Shown here: piece by piece, positions 16,285 through 24,054 of the stretch
Layout of the letters: each line of letters begins with the position of its first letter
Numbering within the stretch: position 1 is the first letter of the stretch
NCBI GenBank assembly: GCA_036388555.1
Contig: DASVRP010000016.1
Span: forward strand, 1 to 64,000
Source of the DNA: UBA4665 sp036388555
GTDB lineage: Bacteria; Patescibacteriota; Saccharimonadia; Saccharimonadales; UBA4665
DNA length: 64,000 nt
Direction of reading: 5' to 3'
The notes under the pieces: model-generated
Told to the model about the DNA's origin: nothing
The model's database searches: none
Seen by the model: only the letters and a program-made list of their open reading frames with translations
Translations under genes and position numbers: made by a program

Positions 16285-17949
16285 ATGACAAAGATCATGC
16301 TCGTCGAAGACGACAATAACCTCAGGGAGATTTACGAAGCTCGCCTGGCTGCTGAAGGTTATGATATCGTCGCCGCCCAAGATGGTGAAGCTGCCCTGGC
16401 GGTCGCTGCCAAAGAGCACCCCGATCTGGTGATCACCGACGTCATGATGCCCAAGATCAGCGGATTCGAGATGCTGGATATCCTGCGTAATACCGAGACG
16501 CTGCGCGACGTCAAAGTCATCATGCTGACCGCCCTCGGCCAGGCTGAGGATAACGCCCGTGCCGGAGCCCTTGGCGCCGACCGATACCTCGTAAAGTCCC
16601 AAGTCACCCTGGAAGATATTGTCAAAGCGACCCATGACGTCCTGGAAGGCACCGGAGCAGACATTCCGACACCGGCCGCTCCTGTCGCAGCAGAGCCGGT
16701 GCCGCAGGTTGCAGCTGTCGCGCCTGTCGTCATAGCACCGGCCGAGGAACCCCAGGCCGAAGCGGCGCCTGAGCCGGCAGCGGTGGCAGTACAACCAGTA
16801 GCGGTAGTAGAACCAGCTGTCGAACCTGCGGAAATGTCCGTAGCCCCGGAGCCGGTTGCCGTAGAACAGGTTGATGATCAGTCGGCTGACGAGCCCACAC
16901 AAGAGCATGAACCGAACACTGACACTGCCGTTGCCACTGAGATTCCGGCCGAGGATGTTCCGGCCGACAACACGCCTGAAGCCGAAGTCGTTTCAGAAGC
17001 CCCCGAAATCCCGGGCCTGGATGCCGTAGTACAGGACGAGCCGGGCGGACCCACCCCGATAGACTTGCCCCAGCCAGTCATCGACGTCGTCCCCAGTGAC
17101 ACCCAGGAACAGATCGACGCCGCCGAACCTGCAGAGCAGGCAGAATCAGATATGCGCGCCCAGATCGACCAGTTCCTTGATACTGCGGCCGACCCGGTAG
17201 CTGCGCCGCCGGCCAGCCCGACAGCCGACGACACGACGAATGATGATGCCGCAGCTGTCGCATTACCTGACCTTGACGATTCTGAGTACGACAAGGATGA
17301 AAGCACTCCTGACATGGGAGTCTTACCGATAAATGACATACAGGAAGCTCCCGAACAGCCGCAGCCTGATTTGGCTGTCCAGCCCGAGCCGCAAGCCGTT
17401 CCAGAAGCCACCCAGCCACAACCGGTAGCACCAGCTCCGGTCGCTGAGCCTGTTGCCGAGCCAGTTCCAGCACCTGTCGCACAGGATCCAGCCCCGACAA
17501 CGACACCGACTCCCGGACCAGGACCGGCACCTGCACCCGAAACCGAACAGCCTGCCGTTCCGCCGGCACCACCAGCTACTCCGGGCTACCCGAGCCAACC
17601 GTACCAGATGCCGACAGTCCCCGGCGCAACCGTCGGCGACCAGGTCGTTTCCAATGCTATCAATGACATGATCAGCAGCACCGGCGTCGCACCCAAGCCG
17701 AGCGAATCAGGCGTCCACAAGAAAGTCATCGCTCCTATCACAGACCTCAGCAAGCCCAATATCAATCAGCTCCTTTCAATGGAAGAAGCCCGCCAGGCTG
17801 CCGGACAGGCCGCCCAGCAATCACAGCCCCAGTTCCAGCAGCAGCCCCAGGGACAGCCACAGCCACAACAGAACTGGCGGCCAGGCCAGGCCTGGGTCCC
17901 TCCGACGCAGCCGCAGCAGCCGATTGACCCGAACAGCATCTCGCTGTAG
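16285..17949 (+). CDS. Response regulator receiver with a long disordered Pro/Ala-rich tail
   Basis: A 554-residue protein. Residues 1-122 are a complete receiver: acidic pocket Asp9/Asp10, phosphoacceptor Asp52 (LVITDVMMPK), Thr in MLTALG, and Lys in YLVKSQ. There is no DNA-binding domain. About 350 residues of Pro/Ala/Val/Glu-rich low-complexity sequence follow. The last 110 residues have a more ordered segment (VSNAINDMISS and NINQLLSMEEARQAA), then a Gln/Pro tail. It probably acts through protein contacts. It pairs with the kinase at 14803; a possible -10 TACAAT lies near 16210. Confidence 0.85.
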   Translation: MTKIMLVEDDNNLREIYEARLAAEGYDIVAAQDGEAALAVAAKEHPDLVITDVMMPKISGFEMLDILRNTETLRDVKVIMLTALGQAEDNARAGALGADRYLVKSQVTLEDIVKATHDVLEGTGADIPTPAAPVAAEPVPQVAAVAPVVIAPAEEPQAEAAPEPAAVAVQPVAVVEPAVEPAEMSVAPEPVAVEQVDDQSADEPTQEHEPNTDTAVATEIPAEDVPADNTPEAEVVSEAPEIPGLDAVVQDEPGGPTPIDLPQPVIDVVPSDTQEQIDAAEPAEQAESDMRAQIDQFLDTAADPVAAPPASPTADDTTNDDAAAVALPDLDDSEYDKDESTPDMGVLPINDIQEAPEQPQPDLAVQPEPQAVPEATQPQPVAPAPVAEPVAEPVPAPVAQDPAPTTTPTPGPGPAPAPETEQPAVPPAPPATPGYPSQPYQMPTVPGATVGDQVVSNAINDMISSTGVAPKPSESGVHKKVIAPITDLSKPNINQLLSMEEARQAAGQAAQQSQPQFQQQPQGQPQPQQNWRPGQAWVPPTQPQQPIDPNSISL

Positions 17950-17973
17950 TGGCAGGTGTCGTATACTACAGAT

Positions 17974-18645
17974 ATGCGATTGAACAAATTCATAGCCTCA
18001 GCGACCGGTATGAGCCGGCGGGCGGCCGACGACGCGGTCTACCGGAACCGGGTGCTGGTCAACGGCCGCCCGCCGTCCCCGGGCCAACAGGTCACCACCG
18101 AAGACACCATCACTCTTGACGACAGGCCTATTACATGTCCTGTCAAGAGCATTACCATCATGCTTCACAAACCGGCCGGCTACGTCACCAGCCGCGAAGG
18201 GCAGGGCAACCGGACGATCTATGATTTCCTGCCACCCGAACTGCACATACTGAAGCCGGTCGGACGCCTCGACAAAGATTCCAGCGGCCTGATACTGCTG
18301 ACCACCGACGGTGACCTGGCGCAGCGGCTGACACACCCGAAGTACGAGAAGCAGAAGACATACCTCGTCAGACTCGACAAACCATTGGAGCCGCTCCATC
18401 ACCAGATGATCAACGACCACGGCGTGCGGCTGGAGGACGGCCCCAGCAGGCTGCAGCTATCACGGGTCAAGGACGGCGACGACACCGCCTGGCAGGTCAC
18501 GATGCATGAGGGCCGCAACCGTCAGATCAGGCGGACATTCGCGGCGCTCGGCTATGAGGTCATAAAGTTACACCGCTCGGAATTCGGCAGTTACCAGCTC
18601 GGCAATCTCGCACCCGGAGGATTCGTCACACTCGATGAATCATAA
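17974..18645 (+). CDS. rRNA pseudouridine synthase, RsuA/RluB family
   Basis: A 223-residue protein with an N-terminal S4 RNA-binding domain (MRLNKFIASATGMSRRAAD) and a pseudouridine synthase domain. The catalytic motif is VGRLDKDSSGL with Asp100. EGRNRQIRRT and a C-terminal LAPG segment follow. The family isomerises uridines in 16S or 23S rRNA; RsuA, RluB, RluE and RluF cannot be told apart here. The start is leaderless (TATACT 6 nt before the ATG). Confidence 0.9.
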   Translation: MRLNKFIASATGMSRRAADDAVYRNRVLVNGRPPSPGQQVTTEDTITLDDRPITCPVKSITIMLHKPAGYVTSREGQGNRTIYDFLPPELHILKPVGRLDKDSSGLILLTTDGDLAQRLTHPKYEKQKTYLVRLDKPLEPLHHQMINDHGVRLEDGPSRLQLSRVKDGDDTAWQVTMHEGRNRQIRRTFAALGYEVIKLHRSEFGSYQLGNLAPGGFVTLDES

Positions 18646-18648
18646 CAG

Positions 18649-19536
18649 TTAGATAGATATCGTCGTCAGGACGGCACGGTGCTGTATGCCAGCCGGTGGG
18701 TGTGCCTTGAAGGATTCGACAGGGCGGGTCTCGCGGCTGATGACCTGGTCGAGTGAGAAATGGCGGGACAGCAGGGCGTAATCGACCTGCATCGCTACCG
18801 CACCCATCAGGGAAGAGATGGTAATTTCGCGCTCCGGGTCGGCGTCCCAGAAACCGGCCGCTTCCATCATCCTGAGTGGTTCGCCGTCGACCTGGCCTGA
18901 TACGCGCAGGGCCAGGCTGCCGAACCGGCCGGGCAGGGCCTTCAGCTTATTTATGCCCGTGAGCTGGGAATATACGCCCGGATCACACGTGCCAAGCACA
19001 CGGGCTACCTTCGGCCCGGTACGGTGCAGCAACCAATCTTTGCGGCTGTCACCATGGGTGGCGTTCATCTGGGCCAACATCAGCGTCGGAATTGCTTCAT
19101 CGACACTGCCGAGCAGCGTCCGGGTCTGGGCGACACGGGTAGCCGGCGACCGATCATCGCCGTGGAAGCCGAATACATCAAGCTGTGCAGCACCGGCTTC
19201 CGGAGGTAATTCGACATGCAGCTGCAGGGCGTTGCGGCTGCCGAGGTCCAGAACTTCGGACGTCATTGGAAAGCGGCTGACAGCCATCATGGCGCGCATG
19301 TCCAGGCGGCCATCACTGTCATTATTCGACGTCCGGGTGACATTGTATCCCTCGGACTCCAGCTGTTCGACGGCTGCCAGGACTTCGTCCGACTGGCCCT
19401 GGTCGGCATCATACGCCTCGGTGAACAAGGCGATATCAGCGTCAATACCCCACTTCAGCTCCTCAACGAGTTCAGAACGGATATCGGGGTCATGGAAACT
19501 ACTGCGGGCGTTAAGAAGTACGGTCCGCACCTCCAT
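18649..19536 (-). CDS. Endonuclease/exonuclease/phosphatase-fold protein, divergent
   Basis: A 295-residue protein with the order of motifs expected for the EEP fold: N-terminal VRTVLLNARSS, Glu in ALFTEAYD, His in DVFGFHGDDRSPATRVAQ, Asn in LMLAQMNATHG, Asp in QVDYALLS and a late His in IQHRAVLT. The usual GDFN motif is altered, so activity on DNA or phosphoesters is uncertain. It starts 3 nt after the upstream gene stops and probably shares its transcript. Confidence 0.6.
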   Translation of the reverse strand: MEVRTVLLNARSSFHDPDIRSELVEELKWGIDADIALFTEAYDADQGQSDEVLAAVEQLESEGYNVTRTSNNDSDGRLDMRAMMAVSRFPMTSEVLDLGSRNALQLHVELPPEAGAAQLDVFGFHGDDRSPATRVAQTRTLLGSVDEAIPTLMLAQMNATHGDSRKDWLLHRTGPKVARVLGTCDPGVYSQLTGINKLKALPGRFGSLALRVSGQVDGEPLRMMEAAGFWDADPEREITISSLMGAVAMQVDYALLSRHFSLDQVISRETRPVESFKAHPPAGIQHRAVLTTISI

Positions 19537-19539
19537 GGA

Positions 19540-19899
19540 TTACGCTGCCAGGGGCTGAGTATCAAAAGCGCGGTCAAGCACTACCGGTGGGATCGTAACA
19601 GGAACACGATTGGTGTTTTCGCGGGCACCGATAGCGAACATCAGGGTCGTCGCAAAGTCATCTGCCCCTTCGCCGATACCGACGGCAAGGTGGCCCAACT
19701 TGGATGCTACGACAGGGCTGTCGGTGCGGTGTTCCGGCGTATCAGTTGCAGCTTCGACGGCGCGGGCCGATAGTGACTGGCGAAGCATAGCCTCTACGGC
19801 CTGACTGCGCTGCAGCTCGAAAGCACTCCGCTGATACGGCATGGTACCAGGTTCGAATTCGAACGACCGCGGGTCATCTGATGCAGGATATTTTTCCAT
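19540..19899 (-). CDS. Orphan protein (119 aa) in operon with the EEP-like gene
   Basis: A soluble protein of unknown function with an Arg/Gln-rich N-terminal half and an Ala-rich helix. It is translated just before the EEP-like gene. A TTGACA box lies upstream on the minus strand (about 19928-19933), with a weak -10 17 nt beyond. Confidence 0.6.
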   Translation of the reverse strand: MEKYPASDDPRSFEFEPGTMPYQRSAFELQRSQAVEAMLRQSLSARAVEAATDTPEHRTDSPVVASKLGHLAVGIGEGADDFATTLMFAIGARENTNRVPVTIPPVVLDRAFDTQPLAA

Positions 19900-19961
19900 A
19901 TACTCACATCATCCTACATATGGTCATATTTGTCAATAGATTTTGCACGGTAAAAAAGCAT

Positions 19962-20085
19962 GAAGAAAGCCGCGTGGATGCATGGGGGAGGTGAGGTACG
20001 GATGCCGTGTGGCGTCCAGATTCTCTCAGCTCCCAGCTGCACACCAAGCGGCTTTTGCTTCGTCACTCTCGTGCGTGGTCATCAT
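19962..20085 (-). ncRNA. Structured 3' element, copy 1
   Basis: About 120 nt folding into a long branched hairpin. The outer stem is AAAGCCGC (19966-19973) with GCGGCTTT (20048-20055). Inside are a GGGAG/CTCCC stem and an apical GGATGCC/GGCGTCC stem (one G-U). On the minus strand it ends in GCGGCUUUCUU, so it can terminate transcription, but the body is far larger than a normal terminator. Conserved with copies 2 and 3 are GUGACGAAGCAAAAGCCGC at its entry and a GCAGCUGG(G/U)AGCUGA core. It follows the small membrane gene at 20187. Confidence 0.75.
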
Positions 20086-20186
20086 ACAATCAGATCGGTC
20101 GAACCCTCCGGGACCTCTCGGCATGCACCTTGCATGCGTCATAGAGTGTGCGAACCGGAGGGCGGAGAGAAGACTGGATGACTCGT

Positions 20187-20429
20187 TCAGACCTGATAGG
20201 TCATGAGAGACATCATGGCGCAGAACGTGCCAGGTATAAGCGCGAACAGGACGTACTTCAGCGGCATCGTGAGTCGGGCATAGACGCTGCAGATAAAGCA
20301 GATGCCTGCTCCGATGAGCCAGTAACTGCCCTGGATGATTCCTACGACAATCAACCCGACTGACAAGATAACCGTCAGCACGTTGATGGACATCATGAAA
20401 CCTCCCATAGGCTCCGTATTGTTACCCAT
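20187..20429 (-). CDS. Cassette 1, second small membrane protein
   Basis: An 80-residue protein with about three hydrophobic helices (INVLTVILSVGLIVVGII, WLIGAGICFICSV, YVLFALIPGTFCAMM) and almost no soluble part. The ATG at 20429 has GGAAGGAGGTG 6 nt upstream. It has no recognised family. It is the distal gene of the first of three cassettes and is followed by structured element copy 1. Confidence 0.75.
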   Translation of the reverse strand: MGNNTEPMGGFMMSINVLTVILSVGLIVVGIIQGSYWLIGAGICFICSVYARLTMPLKYVLFALIPGTFCAMMSLMTYQV

Positions 20430-20511
20430 ACGATTCACCTCCTTCCGGGGTGTCTGCATATCCTGCCACGGTGGCCGGATACAAATCGTATTCAGGCTGA
20501 TCTGAACAGCA

Positions 20512-20814
20512 TCACGAGGCACGGATCCAGATGTAGACAGCTGGAACCAGCAGGTAGAGCATCACCCCGAGCGCGTACGCGTGGACGGCTAGACAGAGCA
20601 TAAGCGCGGCAGTCCACATCTTGCGTGCATACGCCACGACCATCGCCACAAACAGGACAGCGAAGGCCATCGCCAGGCATACCTCGGGCACGTACTGCGC
20701 CAACACGGCCACAGCGATCGCCCCCGATGAGGAGCCGACCATAGCGACCACATCCCAGTTGCGCTTGCGCGGCTGCGTAGCAACATCTGATTCAAGCCGA
20801 ATCTCCATTTCCAT
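20512..20814 (-). CDS. Cassette 1, first small membrane protein
   Basis: A 100-residue protein: a charged 20-residue N-terminus, then about three membrane helices (residues 24-98). An in-frame ATG at 20808 is an alternative start. Its promoter and 5' hairpin are shared in sequence with cassettes 2 and 3, but the protein is not visibly similar to theirs. Function unknown. Confidence 0.75.
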   Translation of the reverse strand: MEMEIRLESDVATQPRKRNWDVVAMVGSSSGAIAVAVLAQYVPEVCLAMAFAVLFVAMVVAYARKMWTAALMLCLAVHAYALGVMLYLLVPAVYIWIRAS

Positions 20815-20836
20815 CCCCGATCGAATTGTAGAGGGC

Positions 20837-20894
20837 TTCCATCACAGATTATGACGAACGATATATTTGTATACTTTTCATGCGAATAAGTCAA
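20837..20894 (-). promoter_or_regulatory. Cassette 1 promoter and 5' hairpin
   Basis: TTGACT (20889-20894) and AAGTATACAAATATAT; the -10 is either TATACA (15-nt spacer) or TACAAA (17-nt spacer). Just downstream the RNA can fold as UUCGUCAU-AAUCU-GUGAUGGAA. The stem sequence is the same in all three cassettes while the 5-nt loop varies. Confidence 0.75.
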
Positions 20895-20916
20895 CCGGGC
20901 GGTGATAGTACAACGC

Positions 20917-21043
20917 ATGAAGAAAGCCGCGTGGATATAGATGGTAGATGGAGTTTTGGGCGCTTGAGGGCGACCAGATACTCGATCAGCTACCAGCTGC
21001 ATGCCATGCGGCTTTTGCTTCGTCACTCACGTGAGTGTTCATC
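20917..21043 (-). ncRNA. Structured 3' element, copy 2
   Basis: Outer stem AAAGCCGC (20923-20930) with GCGGCTTT (21008-21015); inner GGTAG/CTACC stem. It carries the same entry GUGACGAAGCAAAAGCCGC and GCAGCUGGUAGCUGA core as copy 1. A small ACUCACGUGAGU palindrome precedes it. It lies between the second gene of cassette 2 and the promoter of cassette 1. Confidence 0.75.
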
Positions 21044-21154
21044 TTACAGTTCTTACGTCCGGCCTGCCATCGCTCAGTGCATCTTCGATGCGCACCGAGG
21101 TGGCCGGGGGGGTTAGTAGGGATGAGCGAGGGAAAGATGCCGAAGGCAGCTTGT

Positions 21155-21331
21155 TCAGCCGCTCCGGGGACGGGCTCCCAGGAGATAACTGCCGACGATC
21201 AACAGAATCACACCGATGTATCCGGCATATGGCTGGTATGCCTGTTCAGCACCGAAGATGAGCGCGAAACCCATCACCATCAGTATGACAGGCATCGTCA
21301 CGGCATCTGCATCCGTTTTCGGTATCGCCAT
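21155..21331 (-). CDS. Cassette 2, second small membrane protein (58 aa)
   Basis: A 58-codon ORF starting at the ATG at 21331, with GGAAGGAGGTG upstream. After a short polar start (MAIPKTDADA) it has two hydrophobic helices separated by AEQAYQPYAGY, and a basic tail ending ARPRSG. It fits the pattern of two membrane genes per cassette. No family recognised. Confidence 0.7.
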   Translation of the reverse strand: MAIPKTDADAVTMPVILMVMGFALIFGAEQAYQPYAGYIGVILLIVGSYLLGARPRSG

Positions 21332-21385
21332 GGATGTTCACCTCCTTCCAGAGGTTCCGTAGGTACTCATGCAAGGTCTGGAAGA

Positions 21386-21604
21386 TCAGAAATCAGAGTA
21401 ATCGTGGTGATTGCGCAGGTAGTCCACCACCGTCCAGATCGCGCATACGACGACGATTACCAGACCCCAGGCTGCAACACCTTTTGCAGCTTCAAACAGC
21501 CGGCCTTCGAACTCATCGGCTGCCGCCAACATCAAGGCCACGAACAAAAAACCGATTCCCGCCAGGATGCCTAACTTGCCCTTGTTGCGCAGTAGCTCAT
21601 CCAT
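21386..21604 (-). CDS. Cassette 2, first small membrane protein (72 aa)
   Basis: The ATG at 21604 has GGAAGGAGGTG 3-6 nt upstream and is preferred to the in-frame start 14 codons earlier. Two membrane helices (about residues 11-28 and 43-62) flank an acidic loop; the C-terminus is charged (YLRNHHDYSDF). It lies directly downstream of the cassette 2 promoter and 5' hairpin. Confidence 0.75.
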   Translation of the reverse strand: MDELLRNKGKLGILAGIGFLFVALMLAAADEFEGRLFEAAKGVAAWGLVIVVVCAIWTVVDYLRNHHDYSDF

Positions 21605-21630
21605 GGTCACCTCCTTCCACGAACTGTAGA

Positions 21631-21692
21631 GAACTTCCATCACCATTTGTGACGAACAATATATTAGTATACTTTTAGCTGATATTAGTCAA
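21631..21692 (-). promoter_or_regulatory. Cassette 2 promoter and 5' hairpin
   Basis: TTGACT (21687-21692) with AAGTATACTAATATAT; -10 TATACT at 21666-21671 with a 15-nt spacer, or TACTAA with 17. The 5' RNA hairpin is UUCGUCAC-AAAUG-GUGAUGGAA. Confidence 0.75.
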
Positions 21693-21715
21693 CGATATGA
21701 GCATTAATCGAGTCA

Positions 21716-21843
21716 TAAAGAAAGCCGCGGGACTGCAGAGGGTAGGATGAGGTGTTGAGTGCCATAGGGCGCCCATCGTCTCTCAGCTACCCGCTGCGGT
21801 CCATCGCGGCCTGTTCTTTGTCACAATCGTGAGAGTTCGTTCT
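21716..21843 (-). ncRNA. Structured 3' element, copy 3
   Basis: Outer stem GCCGCG (21724-21729) with CGCGGC (21805-21810), then GGACTGCAG/CTGCGGTCC and GGGTAG/CTACCC. Paired positions differ from copies 1 and 2 while pairing is kept, which supports a conserved RNA structure. It follows the second gene of cassette 3. Confidence 0.75.
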
Positions 21844-21895
21844 AATCTATTGTTCGGGCCACCTGATCACTCAGATGAGCTGCGAAATGATTGGA

Positions 21896-22168
21896 TCAGG
21901 ACACGATCCACGTGAACAGGAAGTACACGACGCACATGCCGCCGGCGACCAGGAAGAACCGGGTCAGCTTGCGCAGTTGGTGGTATCCCTGTGTGATCTC
22001 AGCCGTCGCCGACATGAAAGCTAACGTGAATGGCATGACCGCTATCAGCAGCGGGATAGCCTCCAGGAAGACTCCCAGCCCCATGCAGGTCAGCGTCAGG
22101 ACGATCAGCGCGATAGTCGCAATCATGCTGAACTCCCCATCCTTGCGGATATTACTCTGGGTAGACAC
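21896..22168 (-). CDS. Cassette 3, second small membrane protein (90 aa)
   Basis: The GTG at 22168 has GGGAGGT 7 nt upstream; a GTG three codons earlier is possible. A charged start is followed by two or three membrane helices (ATIALIVLTLTCMGLGV, FLVAGGMCVVYFLFTWIV). Located 14 nt after the first gene of its cassette. No family recognised. Confidence 0.7.
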   Translation of the reverse strand: MSTQSNIRKDGEFSMIATIALIVLTLTCMGLGVFLEAIPLLIAVMPFTLAFMSATAEITQGYHQLRKLTRFFLVAGGMCVVYFLFTWIVS

Positions 22169-22182
22169 TATTTTCACCTCCC

Positions 22183-22431
22183 TCAGTTGCCAGTCAGCTT
22201 CAACGTCAGGTCAAGCGCGCCGCCAGCGATCAGGATGAGGAACGCCGCAAGCGCCCAGGCTTTCGCACCCCTGTAGAAGGCGATAGCTATTGAGACTACC
22301 GAGAGTACTCCTGTTACTACCAGGATGATACCGGCATGATGCCTCAGCCATATCGCCAGTACGGCGAACACGGCCGTGCACAAGATATACCGGCGCAACC
22401 GCTCGGTATCGGTCCGTGGCTCGTCGGTCAC
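22183..22431 (-). CDS. Cassette 3, first small membrane protein (82 aa)
   Basis: The GTG at 22431 has AAGGAAGTG upstream; longer readings in this frame would run through the promoter and into der. An Arg/Asp/Glu-rich start (about 15 residues) precedes two to three membrane helices. It is divergent from der. Confidence 0.7.
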   Translation of the reverse strand: MTDEPRTDTERLRRYILCTAVFAVLAIWLRHHAGIILVVTGVLSVVSIAIAFYRGAKAWALAAFLILIAGGALDLTLKLTGN

Positions 22432-22462
22432 GTTTTCACTTCCTTCCGAACTGTCGAACGAT

Positions 22463-22521
22463 CTTCCATCACGATCTGTGACGAACAATATATTTGTATA
22501 CTTATCCCGTATTTCTGTCAA
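22463..22521 (-). promoter_or_regulatory. Cassette 3 promoter and 5' hairpin
   Basis: TTGACA (22516-22521), AAGTATACAAATATAT with -10 TATACA (22495-22500, 15-nt spacer) or TACAAA (17 nt). The 5' RNA hairpin is UUCGUCAC-AGAUC-GUGAUGGAA. It is divergent from the der promoter about 40 nt away. Confidence 0.75.
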
Positions 22522-22558
22522 CGCCCAGAAATATCCGTAATCTGTTATAGTAGATGTA

Positions 22559-24004
22559 ATGAGTAAAAAGTTACCAATCGTTGCTATCGTCGGACGTGCA
22601 AACGTGGGCAAATCAAGCCTGTTCAATGCCATCCTCGACCGCAAGGAAGCGATCGTCGCCCGCGAGGCAGGCACGACGCGCGACAGCATCATGGCCAAAG
22701 CCGAATACTACGCCGAGGGCGAGAACGGCGAAGCCAACATCAGCAATTTCTGGCTGGTCGACACTGCCGGCATCAAGGACCCTGACGACGCATTTGAGTT
22801 CACCATCCAGGAACAGATCATGCAGGCAGCCGAGAGCGCCGATGTCATCTGGGTCGTCGTCGAAGCCGACATCCCCGTCACTGAGGAAGACCGCCGTGTC
22901 GCCAAGATGGCCCTGAAGAGCCGCAAGCCCGTATTCCTGGTCGTCAATAAGCTCGACCGCGCCAAAGGCCACGACCTGACGCTCTTCATGAAACTCGGCA
23001 TCAAAGAGACCTATCACACCAGCACCACACAGAACCGCGGCGTCGACGAGCTCCTGCAGGGCCTGGCGCGGATCATCCCGTCCGTCAGTGAGCTGGATGA
23101 TGACGACCGCCTGCACATCGCCATCCTGGGCCGCCCGAACGTCGGCAAGTCATCACTCTTCAACAGCTTGGCCAAGAAACAGCAGGCCATCGTCGCCGAC
23201 AGGGCAGGGACGACTCGCGACGTCAACCGTGCCATCGTCCGCTACCATGAGCGCGAAGTCGAGATCATGGATACCGCCGGCATCCGCCGCAACGGTAAGA
23301 TAGAAGTCGGCATAGAGAAGTTCAGCGTCGTCCGCGCATTGGCCGCCATCGAGCAGGCAGACGTCTGCTTCCTGCTGATCGACGCCAACGAGCCGAATGT
23401 CCAGCTCGACCAGAAGATCGCCGGACTCATCAAGGAATCAGGCAAGGGACTGGTACTGGTCATCAGCAAATGGGATCTCAAACTCGAAGAGGCTAAGGAT
23501 ACCGACGCCGCCAACGCGCCGTTCGTCCGCGACAACCTGGCTGCCGAAATCGCCCAGGAGTATGTGTTCGTGCCGTGGGCACCCCTCATCTTCACCAGCT
23601 CCGTCACCGGCCAGAACGTCACCAAGATCTTCGACCTGGCCCTTGAGATCGACGAGCAGCGCCGCAAGCGCATACCGACCGTCGAACTCAACAAATGGCT
23701 ACGCGAGATGGTCGACAAGCATCCGCCGGCCGGCCTCAAGAACCGCCTGCCCAAGCTCAACTACATGGTCCAGGAGACCGACAACAAGACACCGGCCTTC
23801 AAGATATTCAGCTCCCATACCAGATACATCCACTGGAGCTACAAGCGCTATCTGGAGCGTAACCTACGCGAACGTTTCGGCTATGCCGGTACTGCAGTCC
23901 AGCTGTGGTTCATCGAAAAGCATGACACCCATCCGCATGGCAACAGTCCGACGCTGGCGCCCCGCAAGAACAATTCGCGCGCCGGGCTCCGACGCCCGGA
24001 ATAA
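22559..24004 (+). CDS. der: Ribosome-biogenesis GTPase Der (EngA)
   Basis: A 481-residue protein with two tandem GTPase domains: the first P-loop is GRANVGKSSLF (residues 12-22) with NKLD, the second is GRPNVGKSSLF with DTAG and SKWD. A C-terminal KH-like domain follows (about 380-470). Der acts late in 50S subunit assembly. Length is near normal; the tail has the typical basic end (KNNSRAGLRRPE). The start is leaderless: TATAGT lies 7 nt before the ATG. Confidence 0.97.
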   Translation: MSKKLPIVAIVGRANVGKSSLFNAILDRKEAIVAREAGTTRDSIMAKAEYYAEGENGEANISNFWLVDTAGIKDPDDAFEFTIQEQIMQAAESADVIWVVVEADIPVTEEDRRVAKMALKSRKPVFLVVNKLDRAKGHDLTLFMKLGIKETYHTSTTQNRGVDELLQGLARIIPSVSELDDDDRLHIAILGRPNVGKSSLFNSLAKKQQAIVADRAGTTRDVNRAIVRYHEREVEIMDTAGIRRNGKIEVGIEKFSVVRALAAIEQADVCFLLIDANEPNVQLDQKIAGLIKESGKGLVLVISKWDLKLEEAKDTDAANAPFVRDNLAAEIAQEYVFVPWAPLIFTSSVTGQNVTKIFDLALEIDEQRRKRIPTVELNKWLREMVDKHPPAGLKNRLPKLNYMVQETDNKTPAFKIFSSHTRYIHWSYKRYLERNLRERFGYAGTAVQLWFIEKHDTHPHGNSPTLAPRKNNSRAGLRRPE

Positions 24005-24054
24005 TCAAGGTCCATCACTAGGCTTGCATAAGCATTTCTGCTACGATGTTGGTA

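Noticed and set aside
16186..16908. 240-codon minus-strand reading frame
   Set aside because: Antisense to the response regulator; its low-complexity Arg/Tyr/Gly-rich product mirrors the repetitive coding strand.
19962..21843. Structured elements as T-box riboswitches
   Set aside because: Some strings (GCUGAGA, UGGACCGC) recall T-box motifs, but there is no specifier loop, no AGGGUGG-ACCGCG box, and each element lies after genes and before a new promoter, not in a leader.
22250..22698. Longer start for the first gene of cassette 3
   Set aside because: The extension runs through the promoter and into der on the other strand; the GTG at 22431 has a proper SD.
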